Source: Vitrella brassicaformis (taxonomy: Eukaryota; Sar; Vitrellaceae). Taken from it: DNA of 64,000 nt. Below are positions 46,029-56,960 of this stretch, piece after piece. Position 1 is the first letter of the stretch. Every line of letters begins with the position of its first letter. A model generated the notes under the pieces. It was given only the letters and a program-made list of their open reading frames with translations. It made no database searches and had not been told where the DNA came from. Made by a program: the position numbers and the translations under genes. Location: assembly GCA_001179505.1 (NCBI GenBank), contig CDMY01000255.1, forward strand, positions 441,962 to 505,961, read 5' to 3'.

Positions 46029-46777
46029 ATGGGCACAAGAATCGACGCTGCGGGCAAGTGAGCTCGACGCACAAAAGATCTCACCCCACTGCAGGCACCA
46101 CATAATTCTTCATGCTGGTTCGCTGGTCAGCGTGGTTCGCAGCGGCGGTTCGCGCACTGCCTACGGACGGTTCGACGACGAGGAGAGTGGGCTCAGCGGA
46201 GGACAGGCGAGGAGCGCCCTGTTCCAGAGGCTCGACCCGAGAAGATGGAAGATTGCGCCGGTCTTTCTGCTGCTCACAGCGGCGTTTCTCGGCTTCCTCG
46301 TCATGTTATACTTCGTCCAACACCCAGTAGGAAGATATGAAGGCCATTCATGTGTGTATGTGTGTGTGTGCGTGGATGGTTGGTGCACCCCCCCAGATTC
46401 TGTGTTTCCTGTGTGTGCTGTGCGCGTGGCTGATGTCGCTGGCGTGCCACGAGTTCGGCCACGCATACACGGCGTACAGAGGAGGCGACTTGAGCGTAGA
46501 AGAAAAGGTCACTCACACACACACCACACACCACACACCACACACCACACACATGGGGCAAAGGCACATGGACGAACATGTGCCTTGTGTTGCCTGTGTG
46601 TGATGCGTGTGTGGTTTGTCAGGGGTATTTGACGCTTGACCTGACCAAGTATGTGGACCCGCTGATGAGCATACTGATCCCCACCATCATTCTGGCGATC
46701 GGCGGCATGGCATTACCCGGAGGGGCCGTTTACATTCAGGTGCGCTCGGAGCACATGCCACATGCACACAGACACAC

Positions 46778-46808
<31 letters not shown>

Positions 46809-47610
46809 GATGCAGACAAAATCAGTCCGTCACGTGCCCATCCTTCCCTTCCTTCTCTCTCTGTGTGTGTGTGTGGTTATGGCAGCCGAGCTCTCTTCGG
46901 TCCAAGTCGTGGGAGACGTTTGTGAGCCTGGCGGGCCCGATGGCCAACTTCATCTATGGGGCGGTCACAGCCCTGGTGTTCCATCTGCTCCATTGGGTGC
47001 TGCCCGTCCCCCTGGGAGGCCGAATGGTGCTCAGCACTCTGGTCAGCTGAGCACATTCAGGCAGAAAACACGTACGCTTGGTGCCGTGCATGTTGGCTCT
47101 TTCGCTGTGTTGGTTGTTGTGTTGTGCACTGCAGGCACTCATAGCGTGGTTCCAGGTATGGATGAAAGCATCAATAAGACGAGCGGCCCATGGACTCCGA
47201 TAGTCGTGGATATATGTGTCTGTGTATGTGTGTGTGTCTGGTGTGTGTCCCTCAGGCGATGGCGATGTGGTTCAATCTGATCCCTCTGCCGCCGCTGGAC
47301 GGGTGGGGCGCCCTGCGTCCGTGGCTGCATGAGGACTGCGTCTTCAAGCGGTGGGAGCGGCACCCGTGGCACAGCAAGAGCATGACCCTCGTGTGCATAC
47401 TCATACTCTTCATCGGACTCAGCAAGGTAAGTGGCCAACGCACCACAGCACACCTCTTGTTGGTTGCTGTTTGCGTTTGTTTGTCAGCTGCATTTCGATT
47501 GGATCGTGAATATAACGACGGAGTATGTGTATCTGCTCCCCCATGAATTCACTTCTGGAGGCAAAGGGCTCTTCGATGCCGCCATACATGGCGGTCGCGG
47601 AGGGTTCTAG
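46029..47610 (+). CDS. M50-family intramembrane zinc metalloprotease (site-2 protease-like)
   Basis: Seven or eight exons. A short first exon with ATG at 46029 (MGTRIDAAGK) joins in frame to HHIILHAGS across an intron of about 47 bp; no other in-frame ATG precedes the first membrane helix. Cytosolic N-terminus, then VFLLLTAAFLGFLVMLYF, then LMSLACHEFGHAYTAY, where HEFGH (46448-46462) is the HExxH zinc motif inside a helix. Further helices (LMSILIPTIILAIGG; PMANFIYGAVTALVFHLL) lead to the second signature NLIPLPPLDGWGAL (about 47276-47317), whose Asp is the third zinc ligand. The last exon ends HGGRGGF, stop 47608-47610. The family cleaves membrane-embedded helices. The short Sonic-like form without a PDZ domain resembles bacterial and plastid members. 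Location is unknown. Confidence 0.88.
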
Positions 47611-48188
47611 AGAGAGACTCCGCCAGGGAGGGAGGGAGGGATGGAGAGGGGAGTCGGTGGAGGGGCTGATGGAGGCGATTTTTGGTCAAGTTGTGCAATT
47701 GCACACGTGTCAGATCAGTATTCAATTAACTGAGCGGACATTCGTGTACGTACGTGTTACCTGCCGCCCTTCCCCCTACATGTTTCTGCCTGAGATTCTT
47801 TCTAGACCGACACATACCTGATACATCGTTGCACCTTCTTGTCCAAAGCTCTTGATGTTTGTGTGCGGTGGATAAATCGATGGCGCCAACTGTGGAAAGA
47901 CATTTTCGATTCAAAAAGAGCACCTCACTCGCATTCCATCATTGAACGAACGAAGGCGTCCAGCGTCTCCCTCAACACAATCACACACATACCGGCGCAC
48001 GCACACGCACGACAGGGACATACGAAATGGTTGGCCTGTTGTGTGTCTTTACGTGAGACGGCGATGTGCGTGGATATGGATCAACACAACACAGCTGCAA
48101 AGGGCCTATTAGCAGATGACACTCCACCCAGGCAGCAGCATCTCATCCTGAGTCAGACAAATGATATTATACCTCAGCTGAACTCAAT
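47611..48188. other. Convergent spacer, no gene seen
   Basis: Lies between the stop codons of the M50 protease and the surface-protein gene. The only notable motif is TGTGCAATTGCACA near 47693-47706, a short palindrome. Frames that run through here on the plus strand continue antisense to the surface-protein gene and look like shadows. Confidence 0.5.
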
Positions 48189-51100
48189 CTACACAGCCAA
48201 GCGGGCGAGAGACAACAACAAAGGCGCCACGATTGAGGGCCACAGATTCGTGTTGCGCCGAGCTGTCGTTGAGCCCTCAACGAACATCGAAAGATCCGAG
48301 TCCTCCACATCAAAGCTTTCTACAGTCCTGTTGGCGTCCACAAACGTCACAAGCCCCGCAGCCTCGTCGTTGATAAGAGTATACAGCATCCACTCATACT
48401 GGATCCCGCCACCGGCCTCACTGTCAACTATTTGGCTTCCGTCGGTACCAGAGCCGCTCCCCGGTCCTCCAGGATCGGCAAGAGCCGACGCACCGTCAGT
48501 CGAATTGTTGTCTGGCGTCTCTTCTGCTGTTGGTAAGATCGTTGGGCTGCTCGAGCCATCCGAAGGCCGCGGCTCCTCTGGCTCACTTTCAGGGTTGAAG
48601 ACATCAACAGACAGAACGTATGAATCGGGAAGAAGCCCGGAGCCTGCAGAAGACAGCAAAGGAAGAAAGAAAGCTCGTGTGTCTCCTGTGTCGTGCGACT
48701 TACATACCATTTGGGAGCCTGATGACCAAGCTGTTCTTGCCGTCTCTCGTGCAGAGCGTGCCAGGGGGCGGAAAGATGGAAGGCAGCACGAGGTGGTCGG
48801 CGATTGACACATTGGCAGAGCCCCCAGCTCCGCCTTCCAGCCCATAGCCCCTATCGAACTGGTCAGCGATCTCCAGAAGCTCCGCCTCGCTCTGGTTGAG
48901 AGAAATAATCCCTGGCACATCGGCCAAAGGCTGCGGCGCTGCAGTGCTCGTGTTGACTTGTGCAGCCCCCCGTAGAGTGTCGTTTGCCTCCGTCCCATTG
49001 GTGCCATTTAGGCTTAGTGGAATTAACGTAGGAACAGCTGTGGTGCTTGTGGTGGTGGTGGTCGGCGCTGGTGTCGTAGTCGTGGTGGAGGTGGTTGTGG
49101 TGGTGGTAGTCATCTTGTCAGCCGCCGCGGTCGTACTGACGCCAGTGCTGGAGTTGCCCAGCAACATCTGAGTGAGAGAAGGGGCAGGGGTGCTCGTCAT
49201 ATTCTCAACTGAAGCAAGACAGAATTCATCCTGTTCCTGAGGATCTTCTTTCCCGTGTGTACTTTACTTTGGTAAGTCTCCGCATCAGATGCGATCCTCA
49301 GCTCGAAATCGGGGCAAATCCCGTCAGAGAACTCATAGCCGGTCGGCGCGCGCAAGAGAATCTCGTTGAATGCATCGGCCTGCCGAGAAACACGGCGCAA
49401 GGTAGCTTGGTCAACGGATAAAAGGCAAGGCTCTCTCTTTCGTCAGCACCTTATTGAGGATCGTGGATGTTTGAAATGAAACGTCAATGCGCTGCCTCTG
49501 GCCCCTGTACGGCAGCGTGGGAGTGACCTTGGCCGGCAGGAGGCCTGTGATGTCGAAGCCAGGGTAATAGGTTGTCAGATCGATGATATATCCTAGCGGG
49601 CTCTCCAGATACAAACTCCAGTCGTTGGGAATGGGGGTGAAGCGGGGGTTGGTCACTTTGAATGTGATCGAGATCGCTGTGTTCGGCTCCTTGGGGTCCT
49701 GGGTGTCGATCGTGAAAACGATGTGGTTCTTTGTAGACGGGTCAGTCACACACGTCGTCGTGGGAGCCAGCCCCACCACCGAGAAGCCTCCACAGCCGAA
49801 GGTGAATCCAACGGGGCCTTTGACGAGGATCTTAGAGCCGCCAGGGATGAACTTGATCGATCGCATTGAGAGAACTACGTTGGTTGCTGAGGCAGAGGTG
49901 GTGTCCAGGGGGTCGATGTGTACGTACTCGATCATCTACGTAGGCGACAGAACACGCGACAAGAGAATGAATGACTGGCCTGTCTCGTGTGCGATCATGC
50001 GACTGACTAATGCATTGACTGACCTTTAGGTTGAATCCCTGCACTTCTGTATCCAGATGCAGCACCACGTCGTTTTCGACAGTGATAAAGCGCCAGGAGC
50101 AGCCCTGGGCCTCGCAGGCTGCGTCTGGGTCCGCGTCTGCGTTCCTGAGGCCCACTTGGAAGGCATAATTCACTTTATACTCGAGACCACCATCAAGACG
50201 GATGGCAAAGTAATAATGCGGAGTGTCATCATAATCGACACTTCGCACCTCACAAGTCGTCCCTGATGGCAGAGGTTGATAATTGGAGATGTCCAAGGGC
50301 AGCTCGTCAGCCACTCTATTGCTCCCGCCATCCTCGGGCGGTTTCATGGCTTCCACATAGCTCAGTTGAAATACTTCTCCCCCACAGAGCTCCAGCGGAA
50401 CGAAGCCTGAGAGGAGGGGTGGGTATATCATCAGGTAGCTGCCTGTGTTGCTTCCCGCGGTGAGGTGGTTGAAGGGCAAGTCAGAGCCAAGGCTGAAGTA
50501 TACGCCCAGAATGTTGTCAACGCTTGGGCTGAAGAAGGATGCTATCACTCCGGCAGCACCGAAGCGGCCGAAGATCTTGTACCCCTGCACATCATAATTG
50601 CAGCCCACGTTGGTCTCATTGTGTTTTGTCTGGAAGGTCCAGATGTTCTGCGACGGGCTGGGCGATGTCCTCGGATTCGCAACGACAACTGCAAAGGTCA
50701 GGTTAACTTGGCTTGGGATAACAGGCCCGCCAGCATCGGTGGTGATCCGGAAGACGTTGAGGGACCGCAGGAAGATGGTGTTGGGGGGAAAGTTTGAGCC
50801 GAAGAAGGGCTGGAAGTTGGGGTTGGGCAGATTGTCGATGAGTTCCATCGGACACGTAATGACGATAGATGCCGGCGGCCGCAGCTCTGTGTCTAGTCGA
50901 AAGGTGACTGACACGGGATTCTCTCGCACGAAGACCTCAGCGCTTTCCGGCTCTATTCTGTCGACGTAGAGCACCCCCTGCATCTTGAAGGTCTCCACAT
51001 CCTTCTGATGAATGATGGTACGGGCGTTGTCGCTGCTTCGTGTCTTGAAATGCCACACCAGGTCTACACATGCAGATAATATGCATACGAAAGCGACCAG

Positions 51101-54100
51101 CGAACCAAGCCTTCCATCTTCAGTGCTCACTCGTCGTAGCTGGAACTGGAAAAAGAGGCAATGGTACGATAGCGAAGTAGCCATCCGAATTGTAGCCCGT
51201 CACCGAAGCAGCGACCACCGCGCCAGCAGGGATCTCCGCAGCCTCCGTCTCCTTCAACGTGATCTCCAACAGGCCGCCATAGGACGTGCACGTGGCGTAC
51301 TCTTCGTGTAGCTTGTACTGCGAAGCCAATATCGCACTGAAGAGGCTGCTCTCTGCTGCTCCGCTCTCCGTTCCGTTGAGCACTCCTGACGCATGAATGT
51401 CCAGCAATGTGCAGTTAATTGGTTCATCTTGGGGTGGCCTCGGCCTGGGGTAGCCAGCACGGGGCGGGATGACGGACAGTGGATCTATATACAGCCATCA
51501 TGTGACAAGCATAAGAGCATGTCTCTCTCACTTAGCACCGGTTTCTTGGTCGAGCTCATCCGTCGGCTCGAGTCGCGGGCCGAAGTAGAAGTCGCTCACA
51601 AATGCCTGGTAGGTGAGGAGGCCTCCAGGAGGGATGGAACGGACGGAGCGAAAACTGAACACGAATTGGGTGAATAGACCGGCACCTGGAGCAAACCCAG
51701 CCAGAAAGAGTAATGACTGAGTTCAAATCATGCCGAATAAGCATGCTTGTACACACCTGGATTGGACGAGTAGACGAGCGTGTCATCCAGCTGTTGCAGA
51801 CAGCCAGTCAAGTCAATGCCTTCGTTGCCCCTTTCTTGGTGTGTCTCGCTGTCTTGCTCACCTCTGGTATGATCTCGAACCCCATCTTGGCAGAGATCTC
51901 TTGACCAGCGAGCGTCTGGGCCTCTATCCGCCACCAATTGAGCTGAGGTGTCACCTGGGCATTTCGCGCCATCACGACAAACTGAAACTTGACTCCCGCG
52001 GGCATGGGCGCTTCCGCATCCCGATAGACGAGCAGCAGCTCCCTCGATGACACGACCTCGCACGTTACTTTCCGTGGCAAGGGCAGCACTTCGTCGTCCT
52101 GAAGCATGTCGCTCGTCTCGAGCAGCCATTCGGCAGAGTATGTCGGCCCATCACGGTCGAACCCTGGGCATTCGGCCGGGACGACAGACTCCCACACGAA
52201 TCCTTCGGGAGCGGCGATACTGATGGAGTTGAGATTATAGAGATTGGCGGAGAGGGCGAAGGTTAGGCGGATGGGCTTCAGTGCCAAGCCGATGAGGGAA
52301 ACGGGCGTCAGCGAAAAATAATCCAAGCGAGGGACCAAAGAAAACCCGGGCACCTTCACGCGAGACACAGAAGAGACATACACGAGTGCGTCCCCCACTT
52401 ACTTCCCTCTCTCTTACCTCCATGTTTGAATCGATGATGTTGCCTCTGTCGTCTGTGCTTTCAATTGACCACAGATTGTCTTGGTCGTCGGCAACCATGG
52501 ACGAGGGGTTCTCCACGACGAGACGCAGACAGTACTTCCCCGGTGTTAACCCCTGGTCGATCGTGATATCAACTCTGTTGTCGCCATCGCCGGAGCAATT
52601 GCTGCCTTCCGGCAGGCACTCTTCAGCAGCGCCGATACACGAGTCGAAGTGCGCGCATGTCGTAGCGAACCTGAAGGACTGTGGCGCGATGACAATGATC
52701 GACCCCTGAGGAGGCAGCTCAGAAGTGGTTGTCAAGCAGATGTCGACTGGATTCGCTGACACTTGGGCGTCCCTCGATACGCTGGGGTTGTATGGGCTCA
52801 GAGTCACGTCCTGCACGACCTGTATGAGGAAGCCGGGCACCTTGGTGTTGCCCTCTTGCGGTTTTCCCGTCTCGTCGTTGGCGATGAAGCTCCAGTCATT
52901 TGGCGATGGCATGAACGAGGGGTTGGCCACGGTGACGTAGACGACGTGGGTGAGGTCACTTCTCGCTGTCCACTGCTCGCCAATCGTCAGTGTGACCTTG
53001 TTGAAGTAGCCGGCACACGAGCTGAGAGCCGGGAAGCGGTTATCACGTGACACCCAAGAGGGCCCTCCTGCTGTAAAAGCGCCTCCTCCATCCTTGCATT
53101 CCCGCTCAAAGTGAAAACCTTGAGGTGCCGTGATGGCAAGTGTAGAACCTATCTGAACCGACACAACAACAAGGTGAAGGCATTACAAAGGCTATCATCG
53201 AGTGCATTTTACTTACAGTGAAGTTGCGGGTGATCTGGATCTGGAATGAGACACGGTTGGCTTGGGTGCTGACTCTGCGGTCTTCGTACTGCGGATAGCT
53301 GGCATACTGGGCCACAGGGAACTTCTTGATGACGTAGAAGCCATCAGCGACGCCGCTCTCCACACTGTTGATCAAAATGAGCTTGGACGATGTGTATTGA
53401 AGCTCCTCACGGAGCCCGGTCTCAATGTACCTAGCGAGACACGAATAATATGTACCTGTTTCTTACCGAGGCGTCTCCTCTGCGTCACCTTACCAGTCGA
53501 AGGATTCCCTATCAAGCTGATGCACCTGCGCGTTGATGACGCCCACAGCAAACACATAAAGGCGGTCCTTGTCGATGGAAGGCAGGACGGAGTTCGCTGT
53601 GCTGCCAGCCTGGGCGAAGAACTTTATCATTAGGCGCCTTGGATCGCCGCCGTGGACTCGGACGTCCTCGCATAGATACGGCTCTGACAGAGGGCTGGCA
53701 CCCTCGACGTTTGCGAAGTAGGTGTTGAGGACAGGACAGACAAACGTGAAACCTTCTGGTGCCTAGGGACAAGACAGCAGACAGCCAGATTGATGTGAGA
53801 CGTACGTGTGCGAGCAAGACTCTTTCCATGGTATGTGTGTACCACAACATTGATGATGGCCTGCTGGAGCAGCTCGCCTGTGTTGGCGATGACTGAGGTC
53901 ACTTGTTGCGTTGTCCTCAGCCGTATCTCGACGATATTGGAGAAGCTTTGCTCCTCAATGATGCTGGGGATGACCTGCACGTCTTCCAGCCGCTGAATCC
54001 GAAAGCCCTCAATGCCAAGCTCGTCGAGCTTGTCGACGCCATTGCTGCGAGTCGAGAGGATCCTCCACACGTTGGGAAACGGTGTCTCGGCAGGTATCTG

Positions 54101-56724
54101 GATGTTTGTGCGGAAGCCATAAAGGCGGTTGACCTGTGCACATTGCATGACCGATGCCTCAGAGTGGTCCACATCCTCTCTGTGTGTCCGTCTTACCTCC
54201 AGATTCTCTGCTGGCCTGAATGCGACCTTCCAACCAGCAAATGGGTCCACGACAGGCACACTCAGGACGGTGAATGGCTGCGCTGACATTCCGACACTGT
54301 CGGATGACTCAAAGTACTCGTTGGGCTTCCAATCAAAGCCGAACGGAGCCCATATCTCAATGGAATCGCTCGCTCTTAATTCAGTCCCCACACTGAAGCG
54401 AATTGTCATCTGATCGAGACAACACAAGAGTGGACCGATGAGAGCAAATAGTGATGAGACATGAATTTCAATAATGTTTGTGCTCACGCTGATGGTGCCT
54501 TCGGCCCGGCTGTCGGGAACAACTTCGAAGCTCTTGAATCGTGACGGCCATACATTGTAGCCGTCATACACGTTCGTCTGCCGAACAATCCCGTCAGGCC
54601 GCTGCGTCGATATCTGGAGTCACACCAGAGGGAGTTTAATGAAGTGCTTCTCGCTCGCAAAAGGCGAGCAGGTGGCCTACCATCCAAATGTTGTGCTTGC
54701 TCTCGTATCCGCCGTTGTCCATCGGGTTCATCACGTCGATCTTGAATCTGTACAGCACACCCACCTGCAGCGCATTCGACTGGTGAAATACAAGCAGCAG
54801 ATAGCGATCGTTCTCCGCCACACACTCGCACTCGGGCAGTGTGACTCTGTCAAAGCCGGGACACCTTCGGGGAAAACTCCATGACGGCGGCGCACGCACC
54901 ATCACGCGGGATCGGTCAAGTACGCTGACCGTCTCTGTGGCCATGAATTGCACCGTCAGCTGCGTCTGGTCGCCGGCAAGAAACGAGGCGGGAGAGAATA
55001 TCACAGAGCTCAGGGCTCCGTACACAGCAAAGCCGCGCAGGTCTGCAACGCAACGAATGTGACTAAAGCAGGGACCGGAACGGCTGTGTCGCTCTTTTTG
55101 TCGATCATGTACGTGTCTCACTTGTGGCAGATGATATTTGGGTCGGCCGCGCTGCATCGGTCGAGTCGGTGATGGCCACACTCCACGCAACAGCAGACGT
55201 GGGCACCGACGGAGTGGTGACCCAGAAACGGACATAGTAGACGGTGTCTTTGAAAAAAGTGGCATCGAACACCTGAGAAAGATAAACACCTCAGCCCGTG
55301 CAGCAAGCCACGTGTGCATGAATGTGTGGCTTTTCTACCTGCAGCGAGACTTTGTTGCCGACCGGCGATGACGACTCTGTGTAGAGCGTCCAGCTGCCAG
55401 AGAGAGCGGGTTGCCCCTCCACATTCTCAGGCATCCTGTCGGGGGCAATCTTGTAGGCCGCGGGGGGAATGATGTCGATCGTTGTCGTGCCCTCCCTGCG
55501 TGGGTAGGCAGTCTGGCCAGGGCGCAGTGCGAAGGTCACTTGCTGCGTCAACGAGGTCCTCTCAGCCAGCCAGTCGGTCAAACCACCACGTGGACCGCCT
55601 GGCGGCGTTCCCTGCACCATCAATGGCTCGACGAAAGAGATCGTATAGAGTCCCCCCGCCTTGTTCTCCGATGTGATGATCCATTTCGCATTGACGGCTT
55701 CTGTGGGATTCTGGAAGCCTTCCAACAGGATGGTGCCGGTCGTCGCGGCGCCAACTGAGCCCCAGCCTGTGCTGCCGAACTTGACGCGAAAAGTGTTGGC
55801 GCATGTCGTGCACGGCACTGGCAGCCCCACTGTCTGCACAAGCGCCCGGCTGACCCCGGCTAAAGGGGCCTGGTTGGCGTCGAGGATCTGGCATTTTGGG
55901 GTAGATGGAGGTGTGAGGGGCTCTTCCTCGGCCTCACCGAAGTCCCAGATATCGGGAGGGAAGGCGATAACGTCGATAGTGTCATCCTGTGTGAACCGCC
56001 CGTAGACCTGTATGGTGATGTTGAGCTTGTTGCTCGCCCCAGGGGTGGTCGTGAGGTCTGCGTCGCGGACAATTTGCATGGAGAGCACCCTGGCCGATGC
56101 GGGAGACGGCTGAATGACAGTAATGCCGCCGCCACTCGGCAGCAGGGACAGATCGGCGGTGGCATCGATGGGCACCTGCCCGCCATAGAGAATGGACAGC
56201 TCTGCATGCGGCTGAGATCCGGCAGTGCCCAGCGATGTCAGGATGGTCAGCGTGTAGGTGGTGACTGTAGCCAGCGGCGCCTCCAGATATAGAGTGACCT
56301 CTGTCTCGGTGAAGTCGCACACCGCAGGAGTGGGGAAACCGAATTCTGCGCTGCTGCTGGACGCCGCCAAGAGCCCCTCACACTGATATCGGCTTGGGAA
56401 TATGGCGTTGACAAGCTCGATGAAGACGGTCAGATATTCGGGCAGGCCGGGGACGCCAGCGAGCACCTCGACGTCGGGGTGGGGGAGAGAGTACAGCTGG
56501 CTGGACGACGTCGTGAACTCGTAGATGACGGGCGCCGTGCCGTTTGCCTCCTTGAGCGATGAGTAGGTCCTGCCGCCAATGGTGTTCCACCCCAGCTGGC
56601 CGTGAGACAAGATGAACTCACCAACGGTAATAACGAGAGAGGATGTCAGCCACGCAAGCCTCATCTGCAGGACAGCTCTTTCACCGCATAACAACTCGCC
56701 CAACGGTCCTGCAAAAGGCGGCAT
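48189..56724 (-). CDS. Giant secreted surface protein with diverged beta-type repeats, Thr-rich stalk and GPI-type tail
   Basis: About twenty exons and 2,200-2,400 residues. The N-terminus has a secretion signal: ATG at 56722-56724, or 20 codons on at MRLAWLTSSLVITVGEFIL. The body is about ten diverged units of 150-200 residues. Each has a beta-rich core (IxIxAPxGFxF then C) and ends with a recognisable N-P-x(n)-N-x-W box: NPSFMPSPNDWSF (near 52885-52925), NPRFTPIPNDWSLYLES (49605-49655), NPRTSPSPSQNIWTF (50631-50685), DNLWSIESTDD (52464-52515), QLNWWRIEA (51926-51966), FPNVWRILS (54055-54085), and NPTEAVNAKWIIT near the start. The box is followed by a V-x-GF-x-I segment. A threonine stalk (49030-49120) follows, then another domain and a C-terminal hydrophobic end PSIVAPLLLSLARLAV, as for a GPI anchor. 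I do not recognise the repeat; a cell-wall, adhesion or flagellar coat role is inference. Confidence 0.75.
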
Positions 56725-56960
56725 GCATCGGTTTAGATACCTGCAGACCGCGTCTCAGCCCCCACCGATTCCGGGCGCCGGCCAGTGAACATGCCATTCA
56801 CAAACAAGGGGTCGACAGTCGATAGATCTACGTGTCCGTCTTGCTTGCGATACACACAATAGACAGCGGTGGGTACGTCAGTACTGCGATGCACGCATAC
56901 CTACATGGCCATATGCATTCATTACATATGCACATCACGGACACACACCCTCACGCCAAA

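Noticed and set aside
50266-50797. Plus-strand open frames over 48-55 kb
   Set aside because: They are antisense to the surface-protein exons, whose frames show repeat structure, signal peptide and anchor; the plus frames show nothing.
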